Below the pieces are notes generated by a model. The model ran no database searches. It was not told the DNA's origin and saw only the letters and a list, made by a program, of their open reading frames with translations. Below are positions 24,268 to 34,901 of a DNA stretch of 64,000 bases, one piece after another (the stretch's first letter is position 1; each line of letters opens with the position of its first letter). The translations under genes and the position numbers were made by a program. This DNA is from Myrica gale (Eukaryota; Streptophyta; Magnoliopsida; Fagales; Myricaceae), in assembly GCA_963930655.1 (NCBI GenBank), contig OZ005616.1, forward strand, positions 10,010,001 to 10,074,000, read 5' to 3'.

Positions 24268-25855
24268 CAGTGGCGGAGCCAGAAACCCAATTAATGGGGG
24301 GCAAACTTTTTAAGGAAAAATGACAAATTTTTTTTTTACTACTTAATGCAAAAAAAGTCTTAAGAGTATAAATAAAAAAAATTAAGGACTAAGAACACTA
24401 AAAATATTGAAATACACGTACCGTACTATTTGCTGATACTGAGAGGTGACATTAAAAATTAAATTCTTGTTGTTCAAGACACCAATAGAGCACCAACTAA
24501 TCACACAACACAAAAGTATTTATATATATATTCTTTGTAAAACAAAACACATAAATGAAATAAAATATTTTCAGCAATATAATTTTTTACTTCCATAAAT
24601 GAAGTACTTATTTTTGTTGCTAGAAAGGATGTGTCCTATGCTCAATAAGTCCTCCTGAATTTGTTGGGATATGTAAAAAGAAAACATAACACATAAATGA
24701 GAAAAATAAACAATTATTGTATTTCTATTATTCTTGAAAGAAACAATAGCAAAACGAAGCATATTGGAAAAAGTAGCCAAATTATCCAAAGTTCAAAAAG
24801 AATCCAGGTTCCAATGGTATAAAAATACTTCTCACCCTTGCTATAGTTTTTTTTAGTGTGACAGTACTATTGAACACGGGCTTCTCAAGAGTGGAATCTC
24901 TATCAACAATAAAATAACCCGAAATTGCAAGGAGGAAATACATACTTGGTAAATGATAATAGAAAAAAAAATTTGGACAAAAAGTTCAATTTTAACATCC
25001 AAATAACTATTCTACTCCCCTTACAAAATGAGAAAACAGAAAAATCGTAGTTCAAAGTGCCCATTAAATGGCTAAAATTTTGAAGAAATATATTTATAAC
25101 TTGATCCAAACGTCACAAATTACAATGGAAAAGAAGTTCCACCTTTAGAGAAAGACAATTAAAAACAAGTTAATCTCATGGGCTATGAAAAATCAGACCT
25201 AAACAAACAAAAGATAGATGAAAATGAGTCTTACTTCAACTTTGAATTTTCATAAATTGTGGAGAAGTCAGACATGTAAAATTAGATGATGATAGTGACA
25301 ATAAAATGATATAACTAATGATTCTCTAGTAGTAAAGATGGACACGCAGCACACTTGAATAATTGAATTATCATTTATCCAACAAGAGCACACCACCCCC
25401 TTTCTCAGTATTTGCGATATCCAAATTCTCAACCAAGTCCAACATAAAAGGAAAAAGAACAAAAAAAAAGCAGTACTAGAATAGTGAAAACATCTATTTC
25501 AATTATTACAATACACAACGATTATCAGGACTCAGGAGAAGTATATGAAATATTCGTCGCAAAATTCACGACAACGTCGACAAGTTAATGTAGGATTTCA
25601 AGTTTTGACATAAATAAATATCTCTCTGCTTATTTTTTTAATTTGATTTTGAGGTATTGGGCTGCTTGAGTTTTAAGGGGGGCGGGCTGATTAATCTAGG
25701 CAGACAAGGGGGGCAAGCATAATTTTTATTTGGCCAAGGGGGGCAAACCTAATAAAAATAAATAAATAATAAAAAAAATGCATGTAAAAATAAAAATTTG
25801 GGGGGAGCCAACCGGGGCAATGGCCCCGGTTCGCCCCCCCCTCCCTCCGCCTATG
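24268..25855. mobile_element. Non-autonomous hAT-type element with 8-bp duplication
   Basis: It begins CAGTGGCGGAG and ends CTCCGCCTATG (reverse complement CATAGGCGGAG), giving short imperfect inverted ends. It is bracketed by an exact 8-bp direct repeat, CATGCACC (24260-24267 and 25856-25863), the duplication length of hAT transposons. The 1,588-bp interior is AT-rich with no transposase I can recognise. A truncated relative of the left end (CAGTGACGGAGCTAGG) sits at 23667. Related ends occur at 26644-27282, 36789-37429 and probably 47283-47824. Confidence 0.5.
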
Positions 25856-25863
25856 CATGCACC

Positions 25864-26640
25864 TAACGCACGCAAAATATCTCAACACATGCATGAGTCT
25901 CTCACTCCCTACGTGAAGTAAGCTGTAAATTTTTGTTGCTGTGGAGAGTCAAACTAGGATTTGTCAATCGATAGAGGTTGTCCTTGACCAACTTTTCCAC
26001 CCGATGGGGCGAGGGACAATTCCTTTATCTCCCAAAGAAGGATTTTTTCGTGTCTTACAAATTACAATATATAATGGAAGTGCGTGCAACGTCCGATTGA
26101 GCTAGTGTATACAGTAATTAATAACGTGACACGTATAATTTCATTCTTCAAAAAGTAGTAGATAAATATAATAATTGAACCGTACTCATCTCTTCGATCT
26201 TGTGTCCTCTTTTATAGGTTACTACCCTCAATTTGTTCCCCGACCTTAAGACAATTTCTGTTGTAAGTTTTCAACCGTAACATTTCTTATTGATTAAAAA
26301 AAAAACAAATAACGGAGAAATAATTTAGAATCAGGCATAAATGTTCCTTCCAAAGGATGCCCCATAAATTAATCAAGCAACATTGGATATGACGTGCAAG
26401 GTTTTAGTACTGCAAGTGAGGGAGGTTAGGACAAGACATCAGTATGTTGTCCACTCAAATCTTGTCGGAAAAGAAATCACAAAAAAGGAAAAAAAAAAAG
26501 TCAGTTACGAACGTGGTGGAGTGCCGGTTTGCAATGAGTTATGCCATGAGACGTTCCATGCTAGTGGGTGCAGTACTTGTCCTTCGGTACCAAGAAAAAT
26601 TAAAAATCAAACTCCTGGATGATGGTGTTGAATACCGACT
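25864..26640. other. Intergenic, no gene recognised
   Basis: AT-rich sequence with only short shadow frames between two hAT-type elements. I see no promoter, RNA gene or domain. Confidence 0.5.
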
Positions 26641-26643
26641 AGT

Positions 26644-27282
26644 CAGAGGCGCGGGGGCCCCAATTTTTTTAAAAAGCCCCTATATTTCCCCCACCTGCTT
26701 ATTCTGCCCATTTTTTTTAGAAAATTGTTCGAATCTACACTAATTTTAAGGAATTTTGAAAAATTCTCTCAAAAAATTTGAAATTTCATTCTATGCAAAT
26801 ATATTGCCTTGGAGTTTTGGAAATACAAAAGCTCATCTTTATTTGAAAGACGGTTTTTGAAATTGAAATTTTCTTTTTGAAGCAAATATTGCCTCTTAAG
26901 GTTTTTGAAGTTGAAAATTTATTTTTAAAGCAAATATTGCCTCTAAGGTTTTTGAGGTTGATTTTTTTTTTCAAAGCAAATATTGTCACATTTTCTTAGA
27001 TTACGTCATCTCTCATCAAAATCAAAACTTTTGAACTTTTGAATGATTTCGTTTCTTCTAACGGCAAACTACTTTTCTTCTACTCTCCTACTCTTAATCT
27101 TTTATCTCTTTTAAGGCACATCGCTGTTGATAGATGAATTTTATTCTTTAAAACATAATCTAGCTCAATTATACTAGGAGATTTATAGAATCATATATAA
27201 CATTATATATTTTTTATTTTATTTTAAATAACAATAATAAATTAATTCGCCCCCTTAAAAAAATATCCTGGCTTCGCCACTG
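26644..27282. mobile_element. Non-autonomous hAT-type element, second copy of the GGCGGAG-ended family
   Basis: Ends CAGAGGCGCGGGGGCC and (reverse complement) CAGTGGCGAAGCCAGG. The flanks share GACTAG on both sides (CGACTAGT left, ACTAGAGT right), a degraded duplication. Inside, the motif GCAAATATTGCCT recurs three times at ~60-bp spacing (26880-26990). The 639-bp size matches the copy at 36789-37429. Confidence 0.5.
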
Positions 27283-27370
27283 ACTAGAGTCTTTAAATGC
27301 CTCGTGCATTTCATTTTAATGGTCGAGGGTGCAATATTGCTATCAAGACCTAACGTATTCTCTTGAAAAG

Positions 27371-27749
27371 GGTAAAATACATGACTTTTCGCCTAGCAAT
27401 TATTAGGGGCATGATACTTTGTACTCCGAACAATCGATTTAGTTAAATTTTGCTCTTAATTAATTTTGTATACTTTATATCCTTCGCTTTTAATTTAGAC
27501 GAAATTTAATATTAATTTTGATAAGTAAAATGTTGATTTTATCCTTACATTTTTAGATAATGAAATTTTTGTAGGGGTAAATTTGGTATTCAACTGATTA
27601 AAAATATTAATTTTTGTTCAAATTAAGGGCAAAAATGTGCCTAAAGTATTATATTAGTAATTGAAGATAAACTTTAACAAAATAGATACTTCGAAATGCA
27701 AATTATCATAACCCAAAAGTTAATGGGCGAAAAAGTCAAGTATTTTACC
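27371..27749. mobile_element. MITE with ~90-bp inverted arms
   Basis: The left arm starts GGTAAAATACATGACTTTT. The right end is the reverse complement of GGTAAAATACTTGACTTTT, and similarity runs inward for ~90 bp with mismatches. The 379-bp size and long inverted repeats suggest a Mutator-type MITE, but no matching 9-bp duplication is visible. Confidence 0.5.
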
Positions 27750-28837
27750 TTCTTTTTTTTTTGCAATTTTTATGCTTTATGTATTTTGGCATCCCAACAG
27801 TAAGTTTATAATATAACTTCGTCCTTCTCGTCCAGTACATTTTATGCGGAGGATAGCAACTATTCAGCCATATTGATTATGAAGTATTACTACTTCTCCT
27901 ACTCATTAAGTATTGAATTGATAGAGTCAAGGTCGACTCTCGCTTGTCCCTAGCTAACCTATCTTTAGGAGGACGTTGGCCTCACAATTATTAAGGCCCT
28001 AAACCCCACAGGCATCCTTTCGAGCTTTTATGAGCTTGGGCTATTCCTAATCAGCTGGGTTGCCCTTTTCATTGGCATGCATGCTTGCTTTATTATCATC
28101 TATATATCGTCTTGTGAACTGGTAGGTGTGCAGGCACATTTCTTTGTGGTCACGCGTTTTTGTGCTCTCGTGTTTACTGTTTGAGAGCAATTTCAAACTT
28201 CCCTCCACCCAGAACAAGAAAAAGGGAGAAAAACCAAGACAAAGAATATCTCTCAGTACTTCAAACTTTTTCGGCTTGCAATTAATTAGCATGAAAATTA
28301 ATTTCATTTGCATGTTTTGACACGCAAATTAAGTACAAATTAGTCCCCAGGAAATTCTAATAGCCATCCATGGAACTGTAAACTAATGCCTTCTAATTTT
28401 ATCGTTTCATCCTTAATTAAATAAATGCAGTCTAAAACGTCATGAATCACTTTGATACCAACTGATTGGAAATAACAACTGTATTCTAATTAAGGAAGCA
28501 CGTTGGCCTGGCCCTTATATTAATTAAGGTTCGTCTTGTACTCTGACATCTAGATTCAATGGCACTCAGCCAATTGCAAATGAAGAGGATCACACACACT
28601 CTACAATTAATCAGTAGTAGTACTCCAGCAATTATTAGATGAATTACAAGTTATTAATATAAATATATATAAGGGCTCGAAAAATATGAGTCTTTGACAA
28701 CTGATTTAGCTTGAGTCTCTTCTTTCTCATGACTGCAACATTCAACCTAACATTAGCTACTAATGAAATTTAAGGCCATTACTTTATTCAGCTTTAAAAG
28801 GTCGATCATGACATTTATTGTGGAGATTAAATAATCA
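27750..28837. other. Intergenic, no gene recognised
   Basis: AT-rich sequence with open frames below 90 codons and no domain, splice pattern or RNA gene that I can support. Confidence 0.5.
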
Positions 28838-28930
28838 ACCAGCTTTAGAGGCTTTCCTACCATTTCCAGTCTTATCTGTCTCACCTGTCTCCCCAGCTTC
28901 TGCTGCAGATGGCTGCTTGCCGGGCCTAAG
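28838..28930 (-). CDS. Possible terminal exon of an unknown minus-strand gene
   Basis: Read leftward, a good acceptor-like tract ending TTATGCTTAG precedes an open stretch encoding RPGKQPSAAEAGETGETDKT followed by GNGRKASKAG and a stop. The composition is coding-like: few AT-rich codons, and a Gly/Glu/Lys-rich tail. I do not recognise the protein and could not find upstream exons that join in phase. An ATG in good context at 30015 on the same strand (MGFQKSPSQMFLKADD) might be the first exon, but the frames do not join simply. Low confidence; it could be chance. Confidence 0.5.
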
Positions 28931-29499
28931 CATAAGATAACAGCTCAGGGCACATGGTTAAGGATACGAGGGGTCAACTGAGCTGATCCTTCCATTAATT
29001 AGTGGTTTTAATTCTTTTCTTTTTTGTCTATTGTTTTTGGAAGAGTACTAAGCTTGCTGCAAAAAATAAGTGAAATAGAGAGTGGAACTTATAATTATGA
29101 TCTCCTCTTCATGGAAGTACGTGAAATTCGGCCAACCGGGTTACTTTTGAGATCTCTATTTTGTTTCAGCTTGAATTGTCTATTTGGAAAAGTTCTCTCC
29201 TACATCGTGCACTTCCTTGGGCTTTTTCACATTTTGATAACGAAAGACTAATGCTTCAAGACCTTAGCTTTTCTCTGAACCACGTCCAAATCCATACAGC
29301 TGTGCGCGCCGTTGACTGATTACTTCGCTTTTTTATTCACAGAAAATGAAACTATTATTGGTTGTACTGTATGCCGCCTATAATTAAAAGCAAGTACTAG
29401 AGTGGACAGGCCGTAGGTAGAGGATTGTACTTTCAGAGTTAGTGGTAATATTCTGACGTAAAAGTTATAATCACATGTACTTTCGATTTCAGGAATAAA

Positions 29500-29720
29500 T
29501 GAAAAATAGACGCTGTTTTGTAAAAATCGATTTAGTTTTTATAATATGAAAAATATCGATTTAGTCCTTTCGATTCTATTTTCGTTTGTTATTGGACTTC
29601 CATTAGGGACTGATTTTATCACTTTCTGAAATCACAGGGACTAAATCGATGTTTTTCCTATCACAGGAACTAAATCGATTTTTGCGTATAACACATGGAC
29701 CAATTATACATTTATCCCTT
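29500..29720. repeat. Imperfect inverted repeat, MITE-like
   Basis: Motifs of the type AAAAATCGATTTAGT on the left are mirrored by ACTAAATCGATTTTT on the right, forming an imperfect palindrome of ~220 bp. The ends and any target duplication are unclear. Confidence 0.5.
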
Positions 29721-29740
29721 CATATTACCCCAAGTAGACA

Positions 29741-29826
29741 GTCAAAAAGTTTTTATTGATCTGAACAGTACTTTATCTCGCAGGTCAAAAAGTTTTTGTT
29801 GATCTGAACAGTACTTTATCTGCAGA
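29741..29826. repeat. Tandem duplication, 2 x 43 bp
   Basis: The segment from GTCAAAAAGTTTTTATTGAT to CTTTATCTCGCAG (29741-29783) is repeated immediately (29784 on) with a few differences. Confidence 0.5.
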
Positions 29827-30192
29827 GTCAGTCGCAGACCAAGGAAAAACCTGATTAGGTGATCTTTTAAGTGGATATTTTAGAAGTTGAATGCAACTTT
29901 CATATCGGATAACTGCCATTATAGGCCGGTATAGGACACAATAAGTATTAAATATAGGCTGGCCGGCGTCGTCAGCTTTCAAGAACATCTGTGACGGTGA
30001 CTTTTGGAAGCCCATTTTATCACCGTGAGCTTCCTTACTGGACTTGCGTGGTTCAGTGAAACAAGATCACATTTCAAGAACCCATTAGCTAGTATATCTA
30101 TGTTTGAAATTATTTAGTCAATGGGGCAAAAGAAAATTACACTGGTTTCGGATAATCCTCAAAAAATATAACACCAGTGGTTGCAGCCAATG

Positions 30193-30204
30193 CCTTATAT
30201 ATAA
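30193..30204 (+). promoter_or_regulatory. TATA-box-like element before an unassigned short transcript unit
   Basis: CTTATATATAAAG is a strong plant TATA box. It is followed by a purine-rich, 5'UTR-like stretch (30250-30330). The first ATG (30351) opens a 25-codon frame (MKMITTRRSEWHLLFMAP..) ending TGA. No peptide family recognised. This may be a small gene, a non-coding RNA, or nothing. Confidence 0.5.
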
Positions 30205-30910
30205 AGCTGATGTAACTACTTCGAAAGCCTTATCTGATCTATCACTTTAAAGGAGAACAAGCAGAAAGATCAAAGAAAGAAGGAAAAAGAACCAGCGGAA
30301 AGAAAGAAAGACGTTGAAAGGTCGCGAAACAATAGAAAGACGATCACTATATGAAGATGATCACCACCCGGCGCTCGGAGTGGCATCTTCTTTTCATGGC
30401 CCCCATTATTCCATCACCATATTGTTGAAACGTCCCACCCTCGAAATAGATAGGAAGTCGAGAGCCAAAAAGGTCAATAACAACAAGTTGAAGAATCGTA
30501 TAAGGTCATGGAACTGCGTGTGGACTCTTTCATGAATCGCCCCCACAGTAGACCCCATTTAGATGTTTTCCAATTATGTATACTCCAGGTGAAATTTCGG
30601 TTAATTATAGCTTTTCTAATCAACTTTTAACGCAAGAGCAAGATTGTTCATCAAGTATAGAGAATTATCCGTATAGCTTGTCAAGAACTTGAAGATCGCG
30701 AGGTGTACTATCGATGGGAAGAGAGCTTATTACTTTCTTCATCATTTTCCTTCTATTTACCAGAGAGAATTAATTAATACAATACATATATACAAGGTTT
30801 TGTTTATTTTTCTTACCTGCCGTTTTGACACTAAGCCGCGGCCACCTAGCTAAGCTCTGGCTCTTGCGCTATATGCATATATATATTGCATGCAACAGAT
30901 ATACTCCTAA

Positions 30911-31949
30911 TTCAGTCTATTCTTGTAGCCATCCAAAACCACTGGTTAACCATGTATTTATGCTGCCTAAAGCCACTATTAATCTTATAGAAAGAACCTT
31001 GGGAGCTTTCTTGTGGAAGGTAGTGATCTAAAAATGGGAGGGGCAAAAGTAGCTTAGATTGATATTTGTCTCCCAAAGCTGCATGGAGGCTTAGGTATTC
31101 CGAATTTGATATTGTTGAACCAAGCTTGCAATTTGAAGCATTTGTGGCACCTCCTTACTGATTCAATATTAGAGTCAATTTGATCGGATTGGGTTCGAAA
31201 AAATTTGGTGAGAGGTAGGCAACATGGAGCATTAAAATTGCAGCTGATGCTTCTTGCTTCTCTCTACAATGAGATACCCAAAGTTCCTTGGTTTCATATA
31301 TTGCGGGGTGCAAGCTATGTTCCTAGATATTCATTTATTGCTTGATTGTTATTAAAAAGAGGTTATCTACTAAATTAAGACTGAGAGCACGAGGGTTGGG
31401 AAGAGAAGCATCTTGTGTTTTGTGTGGTGGGGGCCCTGAGGCTGAGGAAGACTTATTTTTTAGGTACTCATTTTCTCAGTGAATCTGGCTTATATATGTT
31501 GTTGGATAAGAGTGATCTGGATAGAAAGGTTGTATTGCTGGAAGGAGGTGGTTAGATGGTTGTCCATGATGAGGAAGGGTAGGACCCTCTTGGCTAGAAT
31601 TACCCGAACTATGTTTATTAATGTTGCAATCTATTAGTTATGGAGGGAACAAAACAACAGAACATTCAAGGGCAAGGCAAGAAGAGTTATTCAAGTTCTC
31701 AAAGACATAAGTAATGGAGTGGTGGCTAGGATGAGCAGTCTCCAACAGGTTCAAAGGACTCAAAAGAACTTAGAGTGGTGAGGGTATGGGTTTCTTTTGG
31801 TTGAGCTGTCTACCATTTTGAGAGGTCCTTGTTCTAGTTTTTGTTGAGGTCCTCCTTGTGAGGCATTAGGTTTCTTTTTCTACATGGGCTAGGCCCATCT
31901 TGCATAGCTACTTGGGAATCAATACACTAATTACCAGTTACCAAAAAAT
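30911..31949 (+). mobile_element. 5'-truncated LINE fragment (RT C-terminus and zf-RVT)
   Basis: Broken frames encode FMLPKATINLIERTLGAFLW, LPKLHGGLGIPNL, LNQACNLKHLWHLL, and RLRARGLGREASCVLCGGGPEAEE, the zinc-finger-like end of plant LINE ORF2. It ends in ACCAAAAAAT. The flanks share CAGATATA..CTCCTA (30896-30909 and 31950-31966); the right copy is 4 bp longer through an extra TATA. This marks the insertion as a ~1.0 kb truncated copy. Many stops; a pseudogene. Confidence 0.5.
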
Positions 31950-31967
31950 CAGATATATATACTCCTA

Positions 31968-32575
31968 TTATAACTAGTTGCGTATGGGCCCATGCATGAG
32001 TGAGTAATTCTCTAGGAAACGAAAGAAAGGAAGAGGACAGCATGGAATAGAGAGACAAAAATGGTGTGGTCACAAGAGAGAATGTGGGAGGAGAATAACA
32101 CGGAGAAATGGATGTGGATCATAATAAGAATTGGCCATGGATAGAGACACGTACTTAAAGATCGTTCGGTCCTTCACATATAAATATATACTAACTTAAA
32201 TATGATATATAAAAGGTGTTTCCAAAACTTTTGAGGTGGTAATTGAACAAAAAAACTCTTTTAATTTCAGTAATCATAGTGATAAAATACAATTAAGCTT
32301 GGCAATAATTAATTAATTGTCATGTCAATATATATCCCACCATATGCACCTACATACAAAGGGCGATTGGCTCCAAATTAAGGAGGCCGGACCTACAAAT
32401 TAGTAAGGTTGTTTTCATGCAACAATAAGTGATAATCATCACAGGCTGCACGGTCCAGGCTTTAGCTTTGTTATACATTCAAGAAAAAAACTCACACAAA
32501 TAGGAAAAGCAGAAAAAAAAGTATTGCTTTATTCGCCTCGTTGCATGAAAAGTTGAGCATGTCGTGAAGCATTTC
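31968..32575. other. Upstream region of the pectinesterase gene
   Basis: AT-rich promoter-proximal DNA with no gene or repeat I can identify. It ends at the TATA box at 32576. Confidence 0.5.
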
Positions 32576-32583
32576 TATATATA
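32576..32583 (+). promoter_or_regulatory. TATA box of the pectinesterase gene
   Basis: TATATATA within CTATATATAGG, 99 bp upstream of the ATG. Transcription would start around 32605-32615, followed by a pyrimidine-rich leader (CCCTCCCTCCCTCTCTC). Confidence 0.5.
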
Positions 32584-32682
32584 GGAATAAGCTTACATTG
32601 CATACTTACCCTCCCTCCCTCTCTCAATTCTCACAAGCACACGAAGGCCAGCACGCACGCTCACCATCATTATCTTGTGACA

Positions 32683-34901
32683 ATGCCAATCTCCTCTCTT
32701 GCAGAACCAAGAAAAAAACTATGCACGATTATACTATCTCTAGTCTTAACCATTGAAATCTTTCCGTATATGGGTTTGGCAGAATCTCTGCCAACGCCTT
32801 TACCATCCCGTTTCTCCAAATTCACCAGAGCATCATCTAGGACAGACATTTTTTCAGTTTGCAAGCGCATCCCCTACGAAGCAGCTTGTGAGTCCATGCT
32901 GTCAACAGCACTTAGTGCTCCCCCACAAACGCCAGGAGAGCTTTTTGACCGATCAGTCATGTTCAGCATGGGCCAAGCTCACTGGGCTCGAGCTCTTGCT
33001 TACAACCTTAGCCTTACTCATGCAAAGGCCCATAAGCACTTAGATGGTGGCGTGAATGACTGCCTGGAGTTGCTCGATGACAGTCTAGACCAACTTGCCA
33101 ATATTGTCAACCGCAAGAAAGCTCCTAGCCCTGTATCTGATGACGTCCAAACATGGCTTAGCGCCGCTCTTACTAATCAAGCAACTTGTCTCGAAAGCCT
33201 TGAAAATCAGAAGTTTAATGTACAGAAAGGTGTGATGGACGATACGGCCCAGAATTTGAGCCACTTCATTAGGAACTCCCTCTCCCTTTATATGTCTACT
33301 AAGCCAAAGGACGCTGAAAAGTCGAGCACAAGTGATGGCCATCGAAGATTGCTGTCAGATGGTTTTCCAAAGTGGGTGTCGGCGCCGGAGAGGAAAATCT
33401 TACTAGCTTCTATAGGAGAGATAGAAGCAAGTGCTGTGGTGGCTAAGGATGGAAGTGGCACGCACACGACCATAGGTGAGGCACTGTTGCTGGTGGCGTC
33501 TTTAGCGGGTGGGGGTAGGGCTGTAATTCATGTCGCAGCTGGGACTTATCATGAAAACATCAAGATTCCCACAAAGCAAAAAAACGTCATGTTAGTCGGC
33601 GATGGAAAGGGCAAAACCGTTATTGTCGGTGGTAGGAGCTTTGAAGATGGCTGGACAACTTTCCAGTCTGCCACTGTTGGTAGGAACTTACTAGCTGTCT
33701 CTGTCTCTCTCTCTCTCTCCTCGTCCTCAAAATTTTATGTCTTCCGAAATAGTCTTTATCCTCAGAACACAGCACTAAAATTCGCACCCTAGGTTGAAAC
33801 TTGAAGCAGTGATAAAAAATAGGCTGCTGAACGGGTCTTGTTGTTAAACGTTTGAGTAAGGTACTTACTTTTCTGGATGTGTCACTGAATCTCTGCCAAA
33901 TATTACTGAGGAACTGAATTGCTTATATGTTCAAATTAATTATACCAATTAGTAATTAGGGAGACTGGCCTGGAAGCTCTTGTTCGGACCCATAGGTCGG
34001 CTATGTAAAACCAATACCAGCTAATAATGCCGGCTACTTCATTTAAATGATGAAAGCACCGGCAGAAGAAGACAGAAGGGCCATCTTCCTAAGAAAATAT
34101 ATAAAACTCTGGATGACATGTAGGGGGATAATTCTACTTGTTTTGATGAGTATGGCTCGCTCAAATTGGAAATACTTGATATAAATATACATGTCTCTTT
34201 CAGCGGCCATGGGTGATGGATTTATTGCTCGAGACATCACATTTGTCAACAGTGCAGGCCCTGCCAAACACCAAGCTGTTGCCCTTCGTGTTGGATCCGA
34301 TAAGTCAGTAATCTTCCGATGTTCCATCCTCGGTTACCAAGACACACTCTACACTCACTCCAAACGCCAATTCTATCGAGAAACCGATATTTATGGAACA
34401 GTCGATTTCATATTCGGGAATTCTGCAGTAGTTTTCCAAAGCTGTAACATATATGTGAGGAAACCTTTGTCTGGGCAGGATAATTTCATTACAGCGCAAG
34501 GTCGGAACAGTCCAGATGAAAACACAGGCATTTCTATCCACAATTGTAAGATAGCAGCCGCATCCGACCTCGCTCCAGTAAAATCTAACTTTGCTACATA
34601 TCTTGGAAGACCATGGAAGCAATACTCTAGGACAGTGATCCTGCAGTCCTTCATGGATGACTTGATACACCCATCAGGATGGTCACCTTGGTCTGGAAAT
34701 TTTGCCCTCAAGACACTCTATTATGGGGAATATATGAACTCAGGACCTGGAGCCTCCACCTCAGGAAGGGTAAAGTGGCCTGGTTCTCATTCTTCACTCA
34801 CGTCCACTGAAGCTCAAGGTTTCACCGTTGCTGGGTTTATTGCAGGAAACCTTTGGTTACCCTCCACTGGAGTATCCTTTGATTCAGGACTTCTTCATTA
34901 A
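32683..34901 (+). CDS. Type I pectin methylesterase (pectinesterase/inhibitor pre-pro-protein)
   Basis: Two exons, 32683-33679 and 34204-34901, with a GT..AG intron, give 564 aa. The protein has an N-terminal hydrophobic signal/anchor (residues ~12-30), a PMEI-like pro-region (~50-205), an RRLL processing motif (221-224) and the catalytic pectinesterase domain (~245-560). All five family blocks are present: GTYHE (287), QAVALR (356), GYQDTL (376), GTVDFIFG (397) and LGRPW (466). The predicted catalytic residues Gln356, Gln378, Asp379, Asp400 and Arg468 have exactly the spacing of the carrot enzyme. Family knowledge: it removes methyl esters from homogalacturonan in the cell wall, releasing methanol and making pectin able to bind calcium. 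The pro-region is cleaved in the secretory route. A GTG lies six bases upstream in frame, but the ATG is the natural start. The gene looks intact. Confidence 0.5.

Noticed and set aside
32677-32682. GTG start two codons before the pectinesterase ATG
   Set aside because: Plant nuclear genes start at ATG; the ATG at 32683 is in frame and in place.
33085-33473. Antisense frames across the pectinesterase exon
   Set aside because: Shadows of a clear coding exon on the other strand.
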